Part shown: positions 1 to 16,567 of the stretch, piece by piece | How positions within the stretch are numbered: the first letter of the stretch is position 1 | How the letters are laid out: every line of letters begins with the position of its first letter | Source: Aphelocoma coerulescens | Taxonomy: Eukaryota; Chordata; Aves; Passeriformes; Corvidae | NCBI RefSeq assembly: GCF_041296385.1 | Contig: NC_091033.1 | Location: 11,302,001-11,366,000, forward strand | Length of the DNA: 64,000 bases | Reading direction: 5' to 3' | Program-made: the position numbers and the translations under genes | Notes under the pieces: model-generated | The model's database searches: none | What the model was told of the DNA's origin: nothing | Seen by the model: only the letters and a program-made list of their open reading frames with translations

Positions 1-1292
1 TAAAAGAGAAAAATGAGGGTCCCAGGGCTTCCCAGATGCACCTCTGGGTAGAGACCTTTCAGCTGCCCCCAGCAGAAAACCCAATAACTCCCAGCGTCCC
101 TGAAAAGGAGTTGTATTGAGTGGCAGGGGAGTTATTTCCATTGTTGATCCATTTCTGGATCTGGAAAGCTTTCTGTTCCGGCCAGCGTGCCTTTTCTGGG
201 GTTGCCTGTTGAGATTTCCAGCTTAGCCAATGAAACAAAAACCAGCACCCTTCTTCTCCCACCAATATTTTAATTCTGATGATTTTCATTCCTTTAGGAA
301 AACAAAATAAAAAAAGCCACTCCCAGCAAAATTCTGCAATTAGGGCAAGTGTGGGGTGCAGAATCCTGGGCTGAGGGCTGGGGAGCGTTGCTGCTCCTGT
401 GCGGTGTGGGCAGCAGTGTAGGCAGGCCATGGAAATGGCCTCGGGATATGGAGAAAAAAAATTGCTTTGCTGCAGAGCCCAGCGTCAGGAAAAGCCTGGT
501 GGAATAGCCCTGCAATAAAGCAAATGTTCCACATTCCCACCTTCAGAAGCCCTGGCCTTAGCGTGGGGAGATGGGAGCTGGTTTCAGCAGCAGAGGCGTG
601 TGTAAGAAGAGCGAGTCTTCACAAGCATGGATGTGTGTAAATGTGAATGAAGGATGGGCAAAGGGACAAAGGAAGAAGGGATTTTAATGATAAAAATGAG
701 AAAAGCACAGCAGGAAATGCATGTAATAATAGAATTAAATGGCTGTAACATTTATTTTTCTGGCTTAGGAAATGGATAGCATGCTTTGTCTCGGAGGAAA
801 TAATGCATTGATTGGTTTGTAACCACTCAATCACTCAAAACTAAAACTGAGATAAGAAATACCAAATGGATAGATATTTGTACAGGCAGATAAAGGAGCA
901 GTAATCTAACATAAAATAAAGCAGCCCTCTCTGATCTGAGTCTCTCTGTGCTGCAAACTCTTTGAGGCTTTACACCAAACAGAGCTTATGAGGAAGGCAC
1001 AGACCGCTGAAATAATTACAAGTCCAGGAGCCACAAATGGCTCAATCTGCCCGGGTGCTGAAAGCATGGTGTTTGTGACACCCACAAGACAGAAATCTTG
1101 GGCTTTTTGCTGGTTCAATGCCCTCATTAAGCCAAGCCCTGCATACTTTGCTCATGCCAATCCTTTCCCTGGCTGGCATCAGACTTCTGGTGTGAGCAGT
1201 AATACCACTTGGTCTGCGCAGTCAGGGAAACCTGACTTCAGCTGGCTGCTCAAGCTTTGAAGATGTGACACAGGACCCCCTATAGAACATAC
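1..1292 (-). other. CDH4 intron 15, 5' portion (partial)
   Basis: This intron begins with the donor GTATGT next to exon 15 and runs off the left edge. The terminal exon, which should carry the beta-catenin binding site and 3' UTR, is not inside the window. I see moderately A/T-rich sequence and no recognisable repeat or conserved motif. Short open frames on both strands here have no recognisable protein content. Confidence 0.85.
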
Positions 1293-1457
1293 CTCATTAA
1301 TAAAATCACCAATATCCCCCGGATGTGGGATTACTGGTCTTATAGGATACTGCGGTTCAGCACCAATAGGTCTTTCATCCACCCTTCTGACTCCGGGTGT
1401 CTTGTTCAGCACGTGATCCATGGTCTCTGGCTGCTGGAGCTGGCTTAAATCGTAATC
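1293..1457 (-). CDS. CDH4: CDH4 exon 15: cytoplasmic segment between p120 and beta-catenin sites
   Basis: This exon encodes 55 residues, starting [16 protein letters not shown] and ending [11 protein letters not shown]. The acceptor reads ttgtcacag before GAT, and the donor reads GAG followed by GTATGT. It is phase 0 at both ends. In classical cadherins this stretch links the juxtamembrane p120-catenin site to the C-terminal catenin-binding core encoded by the last exon. The [10 protein letters not shown] and [18 protein letters not shown] segments are typical of R-cadherin, whereas N-cadherin has PDTVEPDAIK and HAEPQYPVRS at the matching places; this is the strongest evidence for CDH4 over CDH2. 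Because its length is a multiple of three with phase 0 at both ends, skipping it would keep the frame. The family comparison is from memory. Confidence 0.96.
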
Positions 1458-3441
<1,984 letters not shown>

Positions 3442-5224
3442 TCAGCTGGGACCTCCTGCAGCACGAGGCCAGGCTGAGAGTGTCCTAACATCTCACCTGC
3501 CCCTGCCCACTGCAGAGAACCTCACCGGCTGCTGGCAGGAGGAATAAAATGTTAACCTATTGCATGGTCTAATTTTTAAAGGACAGATCAGTGAGAGCTG
3601 TAAATACTGTGACAAAATCCCACTACAAAAGTTTCTTTAAGATCCATCACCGAGGCTGATTGAGCTGATATATATCAGGGGTAAAACACAAAATCAAAGG
3701 AGAAGAAACCAGAAAGTGTGAAAACTGCAGCTTTCTGAAAATATTTGATCTAAATGCTGAGTTTCAGGATTAGATTTCCACCTTTATTTTATTCAGGGGC
3801 ATAAAGTAAAGATGGAGGGAAGAGAGTTGCAGAGAAGGAAATGGGTAGATACCCCAAATTTGTACACAAGGGGCTGTTCCAGCAGCGTGGCACAGGTTCA
3901 GCCCATTCAGGTCACAAGCCCTGACTGTGACAGTCTCTGCTGTTTACTGCAGTTGGCCAGGCAAGACTGATCTGGGGAGGCTGCACAACATTGGGTCCTG
4001 TAATCCAATTTGGCCTCCCTCATATTCTTCTTTGGTCCATGAAGGAGGCTCTTTAGACTTCTGAGATCAGATTAGCCAGGACATTAGCACATGCATTTGG
4101 CCATCGACTTGGAAAGCAAATCTCAGATCATCTGAAATCCTTTCAAAAAGCAGGGCTAGCTTTGCAGAACGAGGGAGAGCATATCTGGTAGCACACAGCC
4201 AAGCTCCTCGGGCATCAGCATTCACATGCCAGGCTTGGCTAATCTCTCTCAGTACAGTAACAGAGAGAGATGAGCAGTTCTTGAATCAGGAGAAATTTTT
4301 CCCTTCCTAACTTTACCCACAGGGAACACTGCGTCACTGCTCCACAACCTCACCCTCCAAAGAGACACCCTCGTTCCAGGGGCTGTGTGATCCCTGTGAA
4401 TTATTGCATGGAAGATGACCTGGAAACTCAAGTCTCCACTAACATAAGGCAGCCAGATCTTGTCTTCTTCAAGAATGTGTTAACATGTTTGTTTTCATTC
4501 TTGTACTCAGTAGCTGCAAATACTACCATGAAGGATGAAGTTAAGCCTGGGCAGCTGATGCAGTTACACCTCCCACTGTCTGCCCTCCCCCCCATTCTCC
4601 ATGCAAGCCCCATCCTGAGCTGCCATGGTGGCAATTTGCAGGAGAAGAGATCAGTGGATGGACAGTGGAGGTGGGAACAAGTGTCCCAGGTTCATTTCAC
4701 CTGGGTCAACCCTCAACTGTGCCAAAGCAACGCAGCCAACACAACCAAACCCAGGCAGGATGTGACATCCCAAAGTTCACAGGTTTTAGCTGAGACCAGA
4801 CCCCGGGCACATGGATGGGCCATCCAGCTTGCAGGAGGAGGTGGTAAGGAGGATCCAGACTCTTCCTCCCAGCACCAAAGTGTTTATACCCAACAGGCAT
4901 TCAGTGAAGTGAGCGAAGAGGACCAGACAGCTAATTACCGCCATTGTGTGCCAACTGGCGGCCATCCCTGCCTGCCAGCTAACAGAATTGTTTTCAGATA
5001 GTTCAGCATTTCTTTAATGCTTATCCCAGATCTATTCAAGAAAGAAAAAAAGAAAAGGAAAGAATATGTAACTCTTATCTGCGATATAAAACCTCAGCTA
5101 TTTAGCAGACTATTTGAACTCCTTTTCTCATTGTTCATTTTCAAGTCTCTCACAACAAGATACCTGACTGGTCCACAAAGACAATATTATAATGGTTACC
5201 GGGGTTTATCTTTTTATTTCCTTC

Positions 5225-5238
5225 TTTTTTTTTTTTTT
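5225..5238. repeat. T homopolymer run (14)
   Basis: A simple T tract in intron 13. It is followed about 70 bases later by a shorter A run. No repeat element body is visible beside it. Confidence 0.85.
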
Positions 5239-7329
5239 AATGATACTTTTTCATGCACTTGTGGAAAAAAACTGTGTCATTAATGCCTTTAGAGCTACCT
5301 TGGAAAAAAAAAAAAAGACCTTCAAAGTGTCAGTGGTGGATGTAGTGCACTCTCCTTCCTTTTATTCACTCTGCAGAATGGGAAGTGCTATTACTGCTGT
5401 TAGAACCATTTTCGCTCTGCATGTAGTTTTCCTTGAAATCTATTGTCTTCACCCTTCACAATTTTTTACTGCATTGCTCTTCTAAATGTGTTATTTGTGC
5501 AGCTAATACATCAGGTAGCAAGAAGAAGAAAAAAACCCCTCTGAGCAAAGGTAAAGGCATAAACTTCCTTCACAGGAGCAATCTTGGATCTCTCCCCTTG
5601 CTTCTTCTTCCTTTTAGAGTCATCCAACTTTGACCTACTGACTCTAATAGCACAAGAAAATACCCCATCTGCCTTTTTCTAGGCTATTGTTTAGAGGTCA
5701 TGATATGAAACAGATACAAAGGAGGCAAAACACTGGAAGGATGTAACTGTAAAACTGATCATTGCAAATTACATTTTTCATCACTGATACAGTGCTTTGC
5801 AGCTCTCCAAGATAAAAAAAAAAAGTCAATTAGAATTACAATGAATGTAAAAATAAGCTTTTGTAATAAAACCCGTAATTTAAAATGGGATAATGTATCT
5901 GAAAATGGAAAGAGGAATCTCTTAAATCAAATGTCCTTCAGCTGAAGTTAATTTCAGTCAATAGGATTTTCAACCGTTTAAAATTGTATTTTAGCACTGG
6001 ATTTATTCAAGAGCAGCAAAAAGAAGACCTGTGTTTAATCACCTCTGCGGCTCCAACGCAAACTTTGAGCCCAGGGGAAACAGCAAACTTGCACAGCAAA
6101 AGAAGGTGGGGCTGATGAACATCTACATCTTCATCTTCATCGGGGTGTGCGACCACAGTGCTCCAAAATCCACCCTGGCTGAGAGGAGCAGCCAAAACTG
6201 GGCATGAAGGGCAGGAAATGGGCATCATGGCTGGGCACAGGGATGCTCCAGCAGCTTGGCTGGGCTAGGAGAGGAGCAGGGTCAGCACAAACACCCAGTT
6301 CCTTGCTCACTCTCCATCCTGATCCAGCAGATCAATTACACAGCAGATCAATACATTCCCACCACTGGCTCGGGATGTGGATGTCTGTCCAGGGATGACC
6401 CATTCTCCTAATGTACCATGTCATGTCCCCATTAGGTGACATTTGGAGCATACGTCGCTCTGTCTGCTCTCTGTTTAGATGCACTGGGGGTAAATATTAA
6501 ATGTGATTTAGCACCATAACTCCCATTAGCTTTAATGAGAGTCCCACAGATTCACCCTGTGTTTCTTGATGAATATTTACCTCACTGTTCATTCAGCGCT
6601 TGTTTTTATCTATTCCTACTGTGCCAACTCCTGCTTGAAGTTATAATGATATAATTTTTATTTTTAAGTGTGCGCACACATGGTTATTGGTAATGCTCAT
6701 GGAAGCTTGGGACTGACAGCATTCCTGGGCAAAAGGGATAGTTTTGCCTTGAGTAAAGGGATGGACAGTCTTTCCCTGTGATGTATCCCCAGTCCTCCAG
6801 CGTCCCTGAGAAATTGGGGATCCTTCCTCTAAAAACACACATAATCCCCCATGATCCTCCAATCTGAGGTCATTCAAAAAGCAACGGGAATAACTACCAT
6901 TCTTCTTTTCCTTGGAACAACCAGAAAAACACAGTTATGCACTGGCTCTGAAAGGGACTAGCCAGACTCTAATAACCAGTGTATCTGGTACTGGGAACCT
7001 GTATATCCACAGCCAGCCAGGGACATGAGAGCTATGGGAGATCCTGACACAGGGATTTGGAAGGGGCCTTCAATCTTTTCCTGCAAAATATGGAGGATCC
7101 TATCACACTCACTACTTACAAGTTGTTGTCAGGTGTAATAATGTTTGCAAAGCTACTGGAAGTCTTAGAAAGACAGGTCTGATGCAGGCAGAGACATTTT
7201 GCTGATGCTGCAGTGAAGGAGGTTTGAATGCAGATGTGTAAACCACCCCCACAGCCCAAGCTCAGGGGTCTGCCCTCTGCATGGAGCGTAAATATTGCCA
7301 GCTACAGAAACAGAACAGGGAACAGGGAA

Positions 7330-7560
7330 ACATGAAGGAGGATAGATTTAGAGCAGATATTGGGAAGAAAGTCTTTACTGTGAGGGTGTGGCCCAGCTTG
7401 TCCAGAGAAGCCATGGCTGCCCCATCCCTGGAAGTGTTCAAGGCCAGGTTGCACAAGCCTTGGAGCATCCTGGCATAGTGGAAGGCGTCCCTGCCCATGG
7501 CAGGAAGATTGGAACGAGATGAGCTTTAAGGTCCCTTCCAACCCAAACTAGTGTGTGATT
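7330..7560 (+). mobile_element. CR1 LINE, 3'-terminal fragment
   Basis: The sequence matches the well-known avian CR1 3' end in order: gatattgggaagaaagtctt, then a cccagcttgtccagagaagc segment, ccatccctggaagtgttcaa, the cctgcccatggcagg box, and the terminal ggtcccttccaacccaaac before a degraded tail. It is 5'-truncated, as most CR1 copies are, and lies on the plus strand, antisense to CDH4. Its tail ends about 24 bases from the exon 13 donor dinucleotide at 7584-7585. The 5' limit is approximate. Confidence 0.9.
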
Positions 7561-7585
7561 TTAGGGCAGGTCCTGTGGTACTCAC

Positions 7586-7819
7586 TCAGTAAGATAATGA
7601 TGCAGATCAGGATGGCAATGATGGCCCCCGTGCCCAGCCCTGCAGCAGCCACGGCCCCGATGGTGGTGCAGTCGCCGTTCTCGTCACACGGGCACACCTT
7701 CACCTTGATGACAGAGGTGTTGTACAAGGGGGGGTTTCCTGAGTCCGTCACGATGATGGGCACATCGTACACTCCTGCTTCCAGGTACATGATCCGCAAA
7801 CTGAGCTGGGCATAGTCCC
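7586..7819 (-). CDS. CDH4: CDH4 exon 13: end of EC5 and most of the transmembrane helix
   Basis: The exon is 234 nt: two bases completing the Gly codon shared with exon 12, 77 codons from [20 protein letters not shown] to the membrane segment, and one base of the next Thr codon. The acceptor is gggtgtgcag and the donor is CTGA followed by GTGAGT. It completes EC5, including the [11 protein letters not shown] strand and the [10 protein letters not shown] cysteine cluster typical of classical cadherin membrane-proximal domains. It then encodes a Gly/Ala-rich linker and the start of the hydrophobic helix, [14 protein letters not shown]. One N-glycosylation sequon (NTS) is present. Both ends are phase 1, so skipping would keep frame but delete most of the membrane anchor. 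An antisense CR1 lies immediately beyond the donor. Confidence 0.97.
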
Positions 7820-8873
7820 CTGCACACCCAGACAGACAGACAGACCGATGAAAGACACTGGTAGAGCCTTGCAGCTGCACTTGTGCAGGGTTTCTCTGCT
7901 AGAGCCCTCTTCTGAGCCCTGCAGAAGAGGTTATCAACAACACACCTGGCCAGGACAGCTTCAGACCTCTGGCAAACAGTCTGGCCAACAACCAGCCCGT
8001 GCTTTGTAAAATACTGTGTGTTCTCACTGCTGCACTAACCTACATGGATGCCATTTGCAAATCCAGTTGTATGTGTTCAAAATGGCATCAAACACAAATA
8101 GGAACACATGGATAATGTTTCCTGAGGCTGGGCTGTCCCTGGCCACTGTGCAGGTTCTACACTCACCCACGCTCCCACCTCAGGATTTTGGGAATCCACT
8201 GATGATAGGCACAGCTAGGTAAACCCATTGGGATTGAGCCCTGAGCTGTGAGGGCACAGGTTGCTGCCCCTGGTCTGGCACCCTCTGCCAGACCTCAGTG
8301 AGAGGGACCAGCTTTGAAGCCAAAACCAGCCCACAACTCCACAATATTTTCCATCCTCTGCTGAAACTACCAATAAGCAGAGCAATTAGGGCCATTTGTG
8401 GTTGCACTCTGCAATATAAAAATCCTTCACATACTGGTAATCTTCACACTTACCTAGCCCTCCTGGTTCCATGGTAAATTAAAAGGCTGCCTTTATGCAA
8501 TTATGGTCAGAGAAATGAACATTGATCCTGATTGTGGCTTATGACAATTACACTGGAGGAACATAAGGAAGACTGATAATAGCTTTTTTCCCCTTGGCCA
8601 TTATGGATGATTTATACTCTGTTCACTACTGATAACTGTTCATAATTATGAACTGCATTAAAAAAAGCCAAGTGCCAAGGCTCTTAGAGTTATGCTGCAG
8701 GTCTGATACAAATCATTTCTGATTAACTATCTTGTCTATAATGTCAGCCGTAATGTGCTTTAAAAAATAAAAATCGGATAAAAAAAGCGAGAAAGTTTAA
8801 AAGTTGGAAGCCGCACGTGGGCTCATTAGTGAACCAGAGCCCAAATGTGCTCAGGATTGCCTGCCCCATTTAC
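7820..8873 (-). other. CDH4 intron 12
   Basis: The shortest intron in the window, about 1.05 kb, with donor GTAAAT and acceptor tgtgcag. The part from about 8460 to 8790 is A/T-rich and includes a perfect 16-bp palindrome (8638-8653). No interspersed repeat was recognised. I see nothing else that can be called. Confidence 0.85.
8638..8653. repeat. Perfect 16-bp palindrome, gttcataattatgaac
   Basis: The sequence equals its own reverse complement with no loop. Its core, ATAATTAT, contains overlapping TAAT/ATTA homeodomain-type half-sites. It sits in an A/T-rich part of intron 12, about 220 bases from exon 12. A regulatory role is only a suggestion. Confidence 0.6.
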
Positions 8874-9107
8874 CATTGAGCCGTGTGATGGTCCAGTTCT
8901 TCCTCACCGCAGATGGCACACTTGGCAGCTCGAAGACGAAGGGCCCCACGTTTGGATCGATGTCAGCGTCCGCGGCTGTGATGTTGATGACATTCAGGTT
9001 TGGCTTCTCGCAGATCTGCGCCTCCTTTGGCAGCAGCTCCGGAGCGTTGTCGTTGATGTCGATTAGGTAGATCTGCAGCGTGCCGGTGCCGCTGGCGGGG
9101 GGAATTC
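8874..9107 (-). CDS. CDH4: CDH4 exon 12: end of EC4, EC4-EC5 calcium linker and first half of EC5
   Basis: The exon is 234 nt: two bases of a shared Gly codon, 77 codons from [20 protein letters not shown] to KNWTITRLN, and one base of the next Gly. The acceptor is cccgagcag and the donor is AATG followed by [14 protein letters not shown] is the calcium-binding DxNDN linker between EC4 and EC5, and [12 protein letters not shown] supplies the DxD-type ligands of EC5. AQICEKP carries a cysteine conserved in type I cadherin EC5. Two N-glycosylation sequons are visible, NIT and NWT. The sequence is very close to R-cadherin as I recall it. Phase is 1 at both ends, so exons 12 and 13 are each symmetrical. 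Confidence 0.97.
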
Positions 9108-12100
9108 CTGCTCGGGAGACACGGACCTGTGACCACCACCAGGGACTGGCAACACCACGGACCAGCCCCTTCTCTGCCTTCCACTTCCAGTAAACCAGGA
9201 TTTTCACCCTGCCTCCCTGGACCTCATCAGGGACATGCTGCACTTTCACGGTCCCTTGCTTTACGTGCTTTTATTAAAATTTCCCCAAGCCTCCTAATGT
9301 TGCTGTTTTTCGCTCCTGCAGAACACGAGGTTAAGTTCTGCAGATCTGTAGCCTGCAGCAATGCCCCTAGACCCTGAAACTACAAGCAGGTGATGCCAAG
9401 TTGCTCCTGCAAATCTTGGTAATGGCTGTTTGGAAGAAGAAAAACCATTAGAAAGAGAGCTGACAAGAGGAAGACGAGGGCTTGGAGGGGAGAAAAACCC
9501 ATATAGTGTAACCCATGGGTCAGCATTTACTGTAGCACTTGCTGGCCAGTTTCCAGCTTTGAGACCATTACTCTGCTTCAAAGAAAGCCCACCTCTCCAG
9601 TATGTCCCACACCCAGCCCCAGCTTTAGTGGTGAGAGGTCCTGCTCAAAGCCCATGGTATGAGCCACCACCAGACACATTGGGTGATGCCACTAACCCCC
9701 AGCAGCAGTGTTATGTCCCAATACACAGTTCCCCATCCTCTCCACATCTGCCCCAACCAGCAGGGATGCCACAGCACGGCAGTCCTGGTCCTCCAGCCCC
9801 TTCTTGATGGACAGGCACATTTGTCTGACTAATGACCACTTACACAAAGTAGTATCTGCCCTGGCAGGGGAGAACAGCCTTCCCAGAAAGGGTGCAGTGT
9901 TTTCCATTTCTCTCCCCACACATTTATCTGGCAGCTCTGTGTTGGCCTGCCCTCTTCCTGCCTCTCTCCTCTGGCAGCATGGCTTCAGCAATTCTTTTTT
10001 AAGTTTGTATTTTCAGTTCTGGCCCTTCCTCCCAGTGCTAGATACAAAACTACACAAACCACTTCCCCACCAGGCTTCTGCTTCCTCGGACTTTCCTTCC
10101 TCCATTCCTTCCTCCATTTCTCAAGGGAGCCTCAAAAATTCTGAAGGAACTCTGGAAATCCTTTTTTTCATGGTTTCCACACAAGCTCTTCAATCATGGA
10201 CTCTCATCTTTCATCTTGGAAGCATGGGGTAGGTCTCCTTCTAAAACAATGTCTTTTGATCAGCCTTGAAAGCTTCTGGAGAGGCAGACAGCCCACCAGG
10301 ATACTGGGGCTGAACATGAAAACTGACTTTTGGGACCAAGCGAAGTGATTTTACTGCATCCATGTTACCCAGAATATCTTCTGGGATAAAAGCAAGGCTC
10401 CCACTGTAACCTCTGAGACAGACTGAACACAAACCCTCAGTCCTGAGAGACACTAACTGGCACGTGGCTGACATAACCTGCAATTGCTGCACATACAAAT
10501 GCACTTTTGTTGGGCCATTGAGTGTTGTTGGGCTCCGAGTCCTGGTATTTTTGTTTCTTAGTGTTCCTGAGTGCAGTTCTGGGGCAGTTTCAGGAGAAAT
10601 GAACAGTAAACAATTCTTTAAATGGTGAAATATTACAAACTATGGCACATTTCACATTATTTCAGCTGTCTAATACGGAGAGAGCAAGGACATAAAGCAG
10701 GTACTGATGTATGATGAAGGATCCTTGGACTTTATCCTCAGGAGATGAGGACTGCAATAGCATCACTGACTCCAGTGGAGAAGCTGGTCTGATCCCTGAA
10801 ATTAAGACTGAAATACTAATGACAAAAGGAAGAGGAATATATAGCCTCCCCATCTACATGTAACTGTTGCATTCTCTATCACTGCCTTTTTCACAGGGCC
10901 AGCGTCTGCATTCCCACAGCAAGGCATAAGCCAAGGTTTTCATGCTCAGCCCTCTGCTTCATGAAACCTATTGGAATATGATATATTTAAGTTCTCAGCT
11001 TCCCTGGGAGATTGGCTGAAATTGGCTGCGGGGTTCAAACACTGCCAGGCTCCACACTTGTGTGATCCAAGGGACTCTCTCCTCGGAAACCAGGTTAAAA
11101 CTATGCTGTTGATTAGGATTCCCCTTTTGCCCTCCTTACATTGCAGCCAAGACTCTTTTTAAAGACAGTACCTCTGCACTGTAGCCCAGGGAGAGAAAGA
11201 GAGCACGTCCAAGGAGTATTTGGCTAAACTTCTCCTTTATCATGTACTGAGAGCAGCAAAAAGAACTTCAAGGAAAGAAGATGCTGCTGCTTCTTCAAGA
11301 AAGAGAGAAAAATCCCCCCCAAAACCCTTGACCCAAAGCTTTTCTTTGATGAGTACGTGATGCCAGAGAACCTGTAACTTGAGAGAAATGTGGTAAGAGT
11401 CTATTAGCCTAGATGAAACTTTAGCTGTTATCCTAAGCACTCAAGACAGAATTTTAAATAAGGTGTTGCTTTATGTGCATTTTGATGGCTGCAATATACC
11501 GGTGATAGATTAATTTTTCAGAATAAAGAGATTTATCTAGGCCCTCACTTTCTGAGCTGCTGAAATGATGGATGTGGAGGCACTGATGCACTGCAGCATC
11601 AGCACCACAGCCAAGGAAAGGGGTTAACTCCACATCATGTGGCACCGAGTGCCTGGGATTTGCAAGGTCAGATGGTGATGAGTAGGTTGGTGGGTTCAAA
11701 CTCTACCACTGCACCTGTGAACAGCCTGGCCAACTCATTTGACCTGTTCTGCCCTGTGGCTTTTGCAGATGAAGACCACTAGACCCTTTCAGGAATATTT
11801 TGAATTTCACTGTCCTGGCTGCCTTCATGGAGGGGAAGCTTAGGATGGGGCTGTGGGGTGAGTCCTGCCATTCAAGGCACAAGGAAGGGTAAAATGCTCT
11901 TCTTGGTACAACTCCTCAGCACTGAAACTCTTCCATGAGTTTCCCTTGCCCCTGTGACCCGGGATGCAATGATTGAAGTGATGCATGGAGCCCCAGCGGG
12001 AGGAAGTTTTCATTAGCCCTGCAAGCACCACTGAATCTGCTCATAATGGCCATGGCACCTCCAGCCTGAGGGATCACACAAACACTGCCCTGAAAGCACC

Positions 12101-13047
12101 TGCAGAGTATGAGCAATATACTTAGGTGCTCACAGCCAAGCCCAGACTTAATTGTGCTGCTGAAGCAGGGCTCTGGTTTGAGTGCTCAGCACCCTGGAGG
12201 TGAGGGTGGGTGAGGGGGAGGAAGGCCTTCTCCTTGTCCTGGGAAACTCCTGAGCTTTTTCCATCTGCAGGAATTGAGGAATGAAATACCAGAATGGCCA
12301 CATTTGGGTGTGGTTAGCAAAATTAATCAACTCCTCCTAACCAGGATTAGAAAGAGAAAAGCGGGGCAGCAGCACTGGGCTGCTCACCCTTGAGTGAGGC
12401 CAGTGCAGGAGTTCTCAGCGCTGACTGGACCAAAAGCACTGAGTGATCCTTAATGAGGAGAGAAGAGCAAACAGGACTTCTCCAAGAGGCCTGGGTGGCC
12501 TCAGTGGCTTTGGTAATAAGCACACCAGCACTGAGATGATGGGATGACGGCTGCGCCTCTCAGGAAGGCAGTGGCCAGAAAGCGCCCGGCTCCAGTGACA
12601 GACACACCTTTATGAAAGCCACCACAGTTCAACAGATGGACTTATTTTTAATACCCTCCTGACATCCCATAAAATTATTTCTGGTTTCCTGATGGAAGGC
12701 TTCCTGAATGCTGTGATCAGTGCCTTTGGGAGGATTACCAGGACCGGTGTGCTTGGCACCCCTTGAAGAGCACATCACTTTGACACTTTTTTAAGTTCAG
12801 GCTACACTGCTACACTGAGCTCCCCAAATCAATTTTCCATTTGTCCTCCCTTTCCCTTAATAACGCTCTCCGTATACTGCGCACATTTAATTTACTCCAG
12901 CAATTTCCCATCCCACTTTCACATTTTTGACCATAAAAACCTGGGAAAAAGATAACTTATACTGACAACTCTGTCAGGGCATCATTTCTCTTAATGCATC
13001 ACATTAGAGTCTTATTGAAGCATGAACAATGTGAAGCCTGGGCTCAC
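9108..13047 (-). other. CDH4 intron 11
   Basis: A 3.9-kb intron with donor GTGAGC and acceptor cgagcag. The sequence is mixed composition without a confidently recognisable repeat. Open frames such as 9708-10232 on the plus strand are low-complexity in translation and are treated as chance. I see nothing else in it. Confidence 0.85.
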
Positions 13048-13190
13048 CGTTGTCAGCCGCCAAGAATGTGGCCTCGTAGACATTATTCTTAATGTAGTCT
13101 GACTCTCGATCAAGGACAGCAGCAGTAGTGATCTGACCATTTGTGGCATTAATGTTCAGCCAGTTTGCAGGATCTGACAGCTTAGAGTAT
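13048..13190 (-). CDS. CDH4: CDH4 exon 11: central part of EC4
   Basis: The exon is 143 nt: one base finishing an Arg codon begun in exon 10, 47 codons from [20 protein letters not shown] to EATFLAADN, and one base of a Gly codon. The acceptor is ttctctgtag and the donor is AACG followed by [15 protein letters not shown] and [14 protein letters not shown] form the EC4 core; LDRES is the DRE-type calcium ligand motif found in each cadherin repeat, and NAT is an N-glycosylation sequon. [18 protein letters not shown] fits R-cadherin better than the N-cadherin version (IDPVNGQITTIAVLDRES). The open frame has no methionine start, as expected for an internal exon. Confidence 0.96.

Positions 13191-16567
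<3,377 letters not shown>

Noticed and set aside
4387..5001. 204-codon plus-strand open frame in intron 13
   Set aside because: It is the longest frame without a cadherin exon beneath it, but it shows no recognisable domain, splice context or promoter, and one frame of this size is about what chance allows in 64 kb over six frames.
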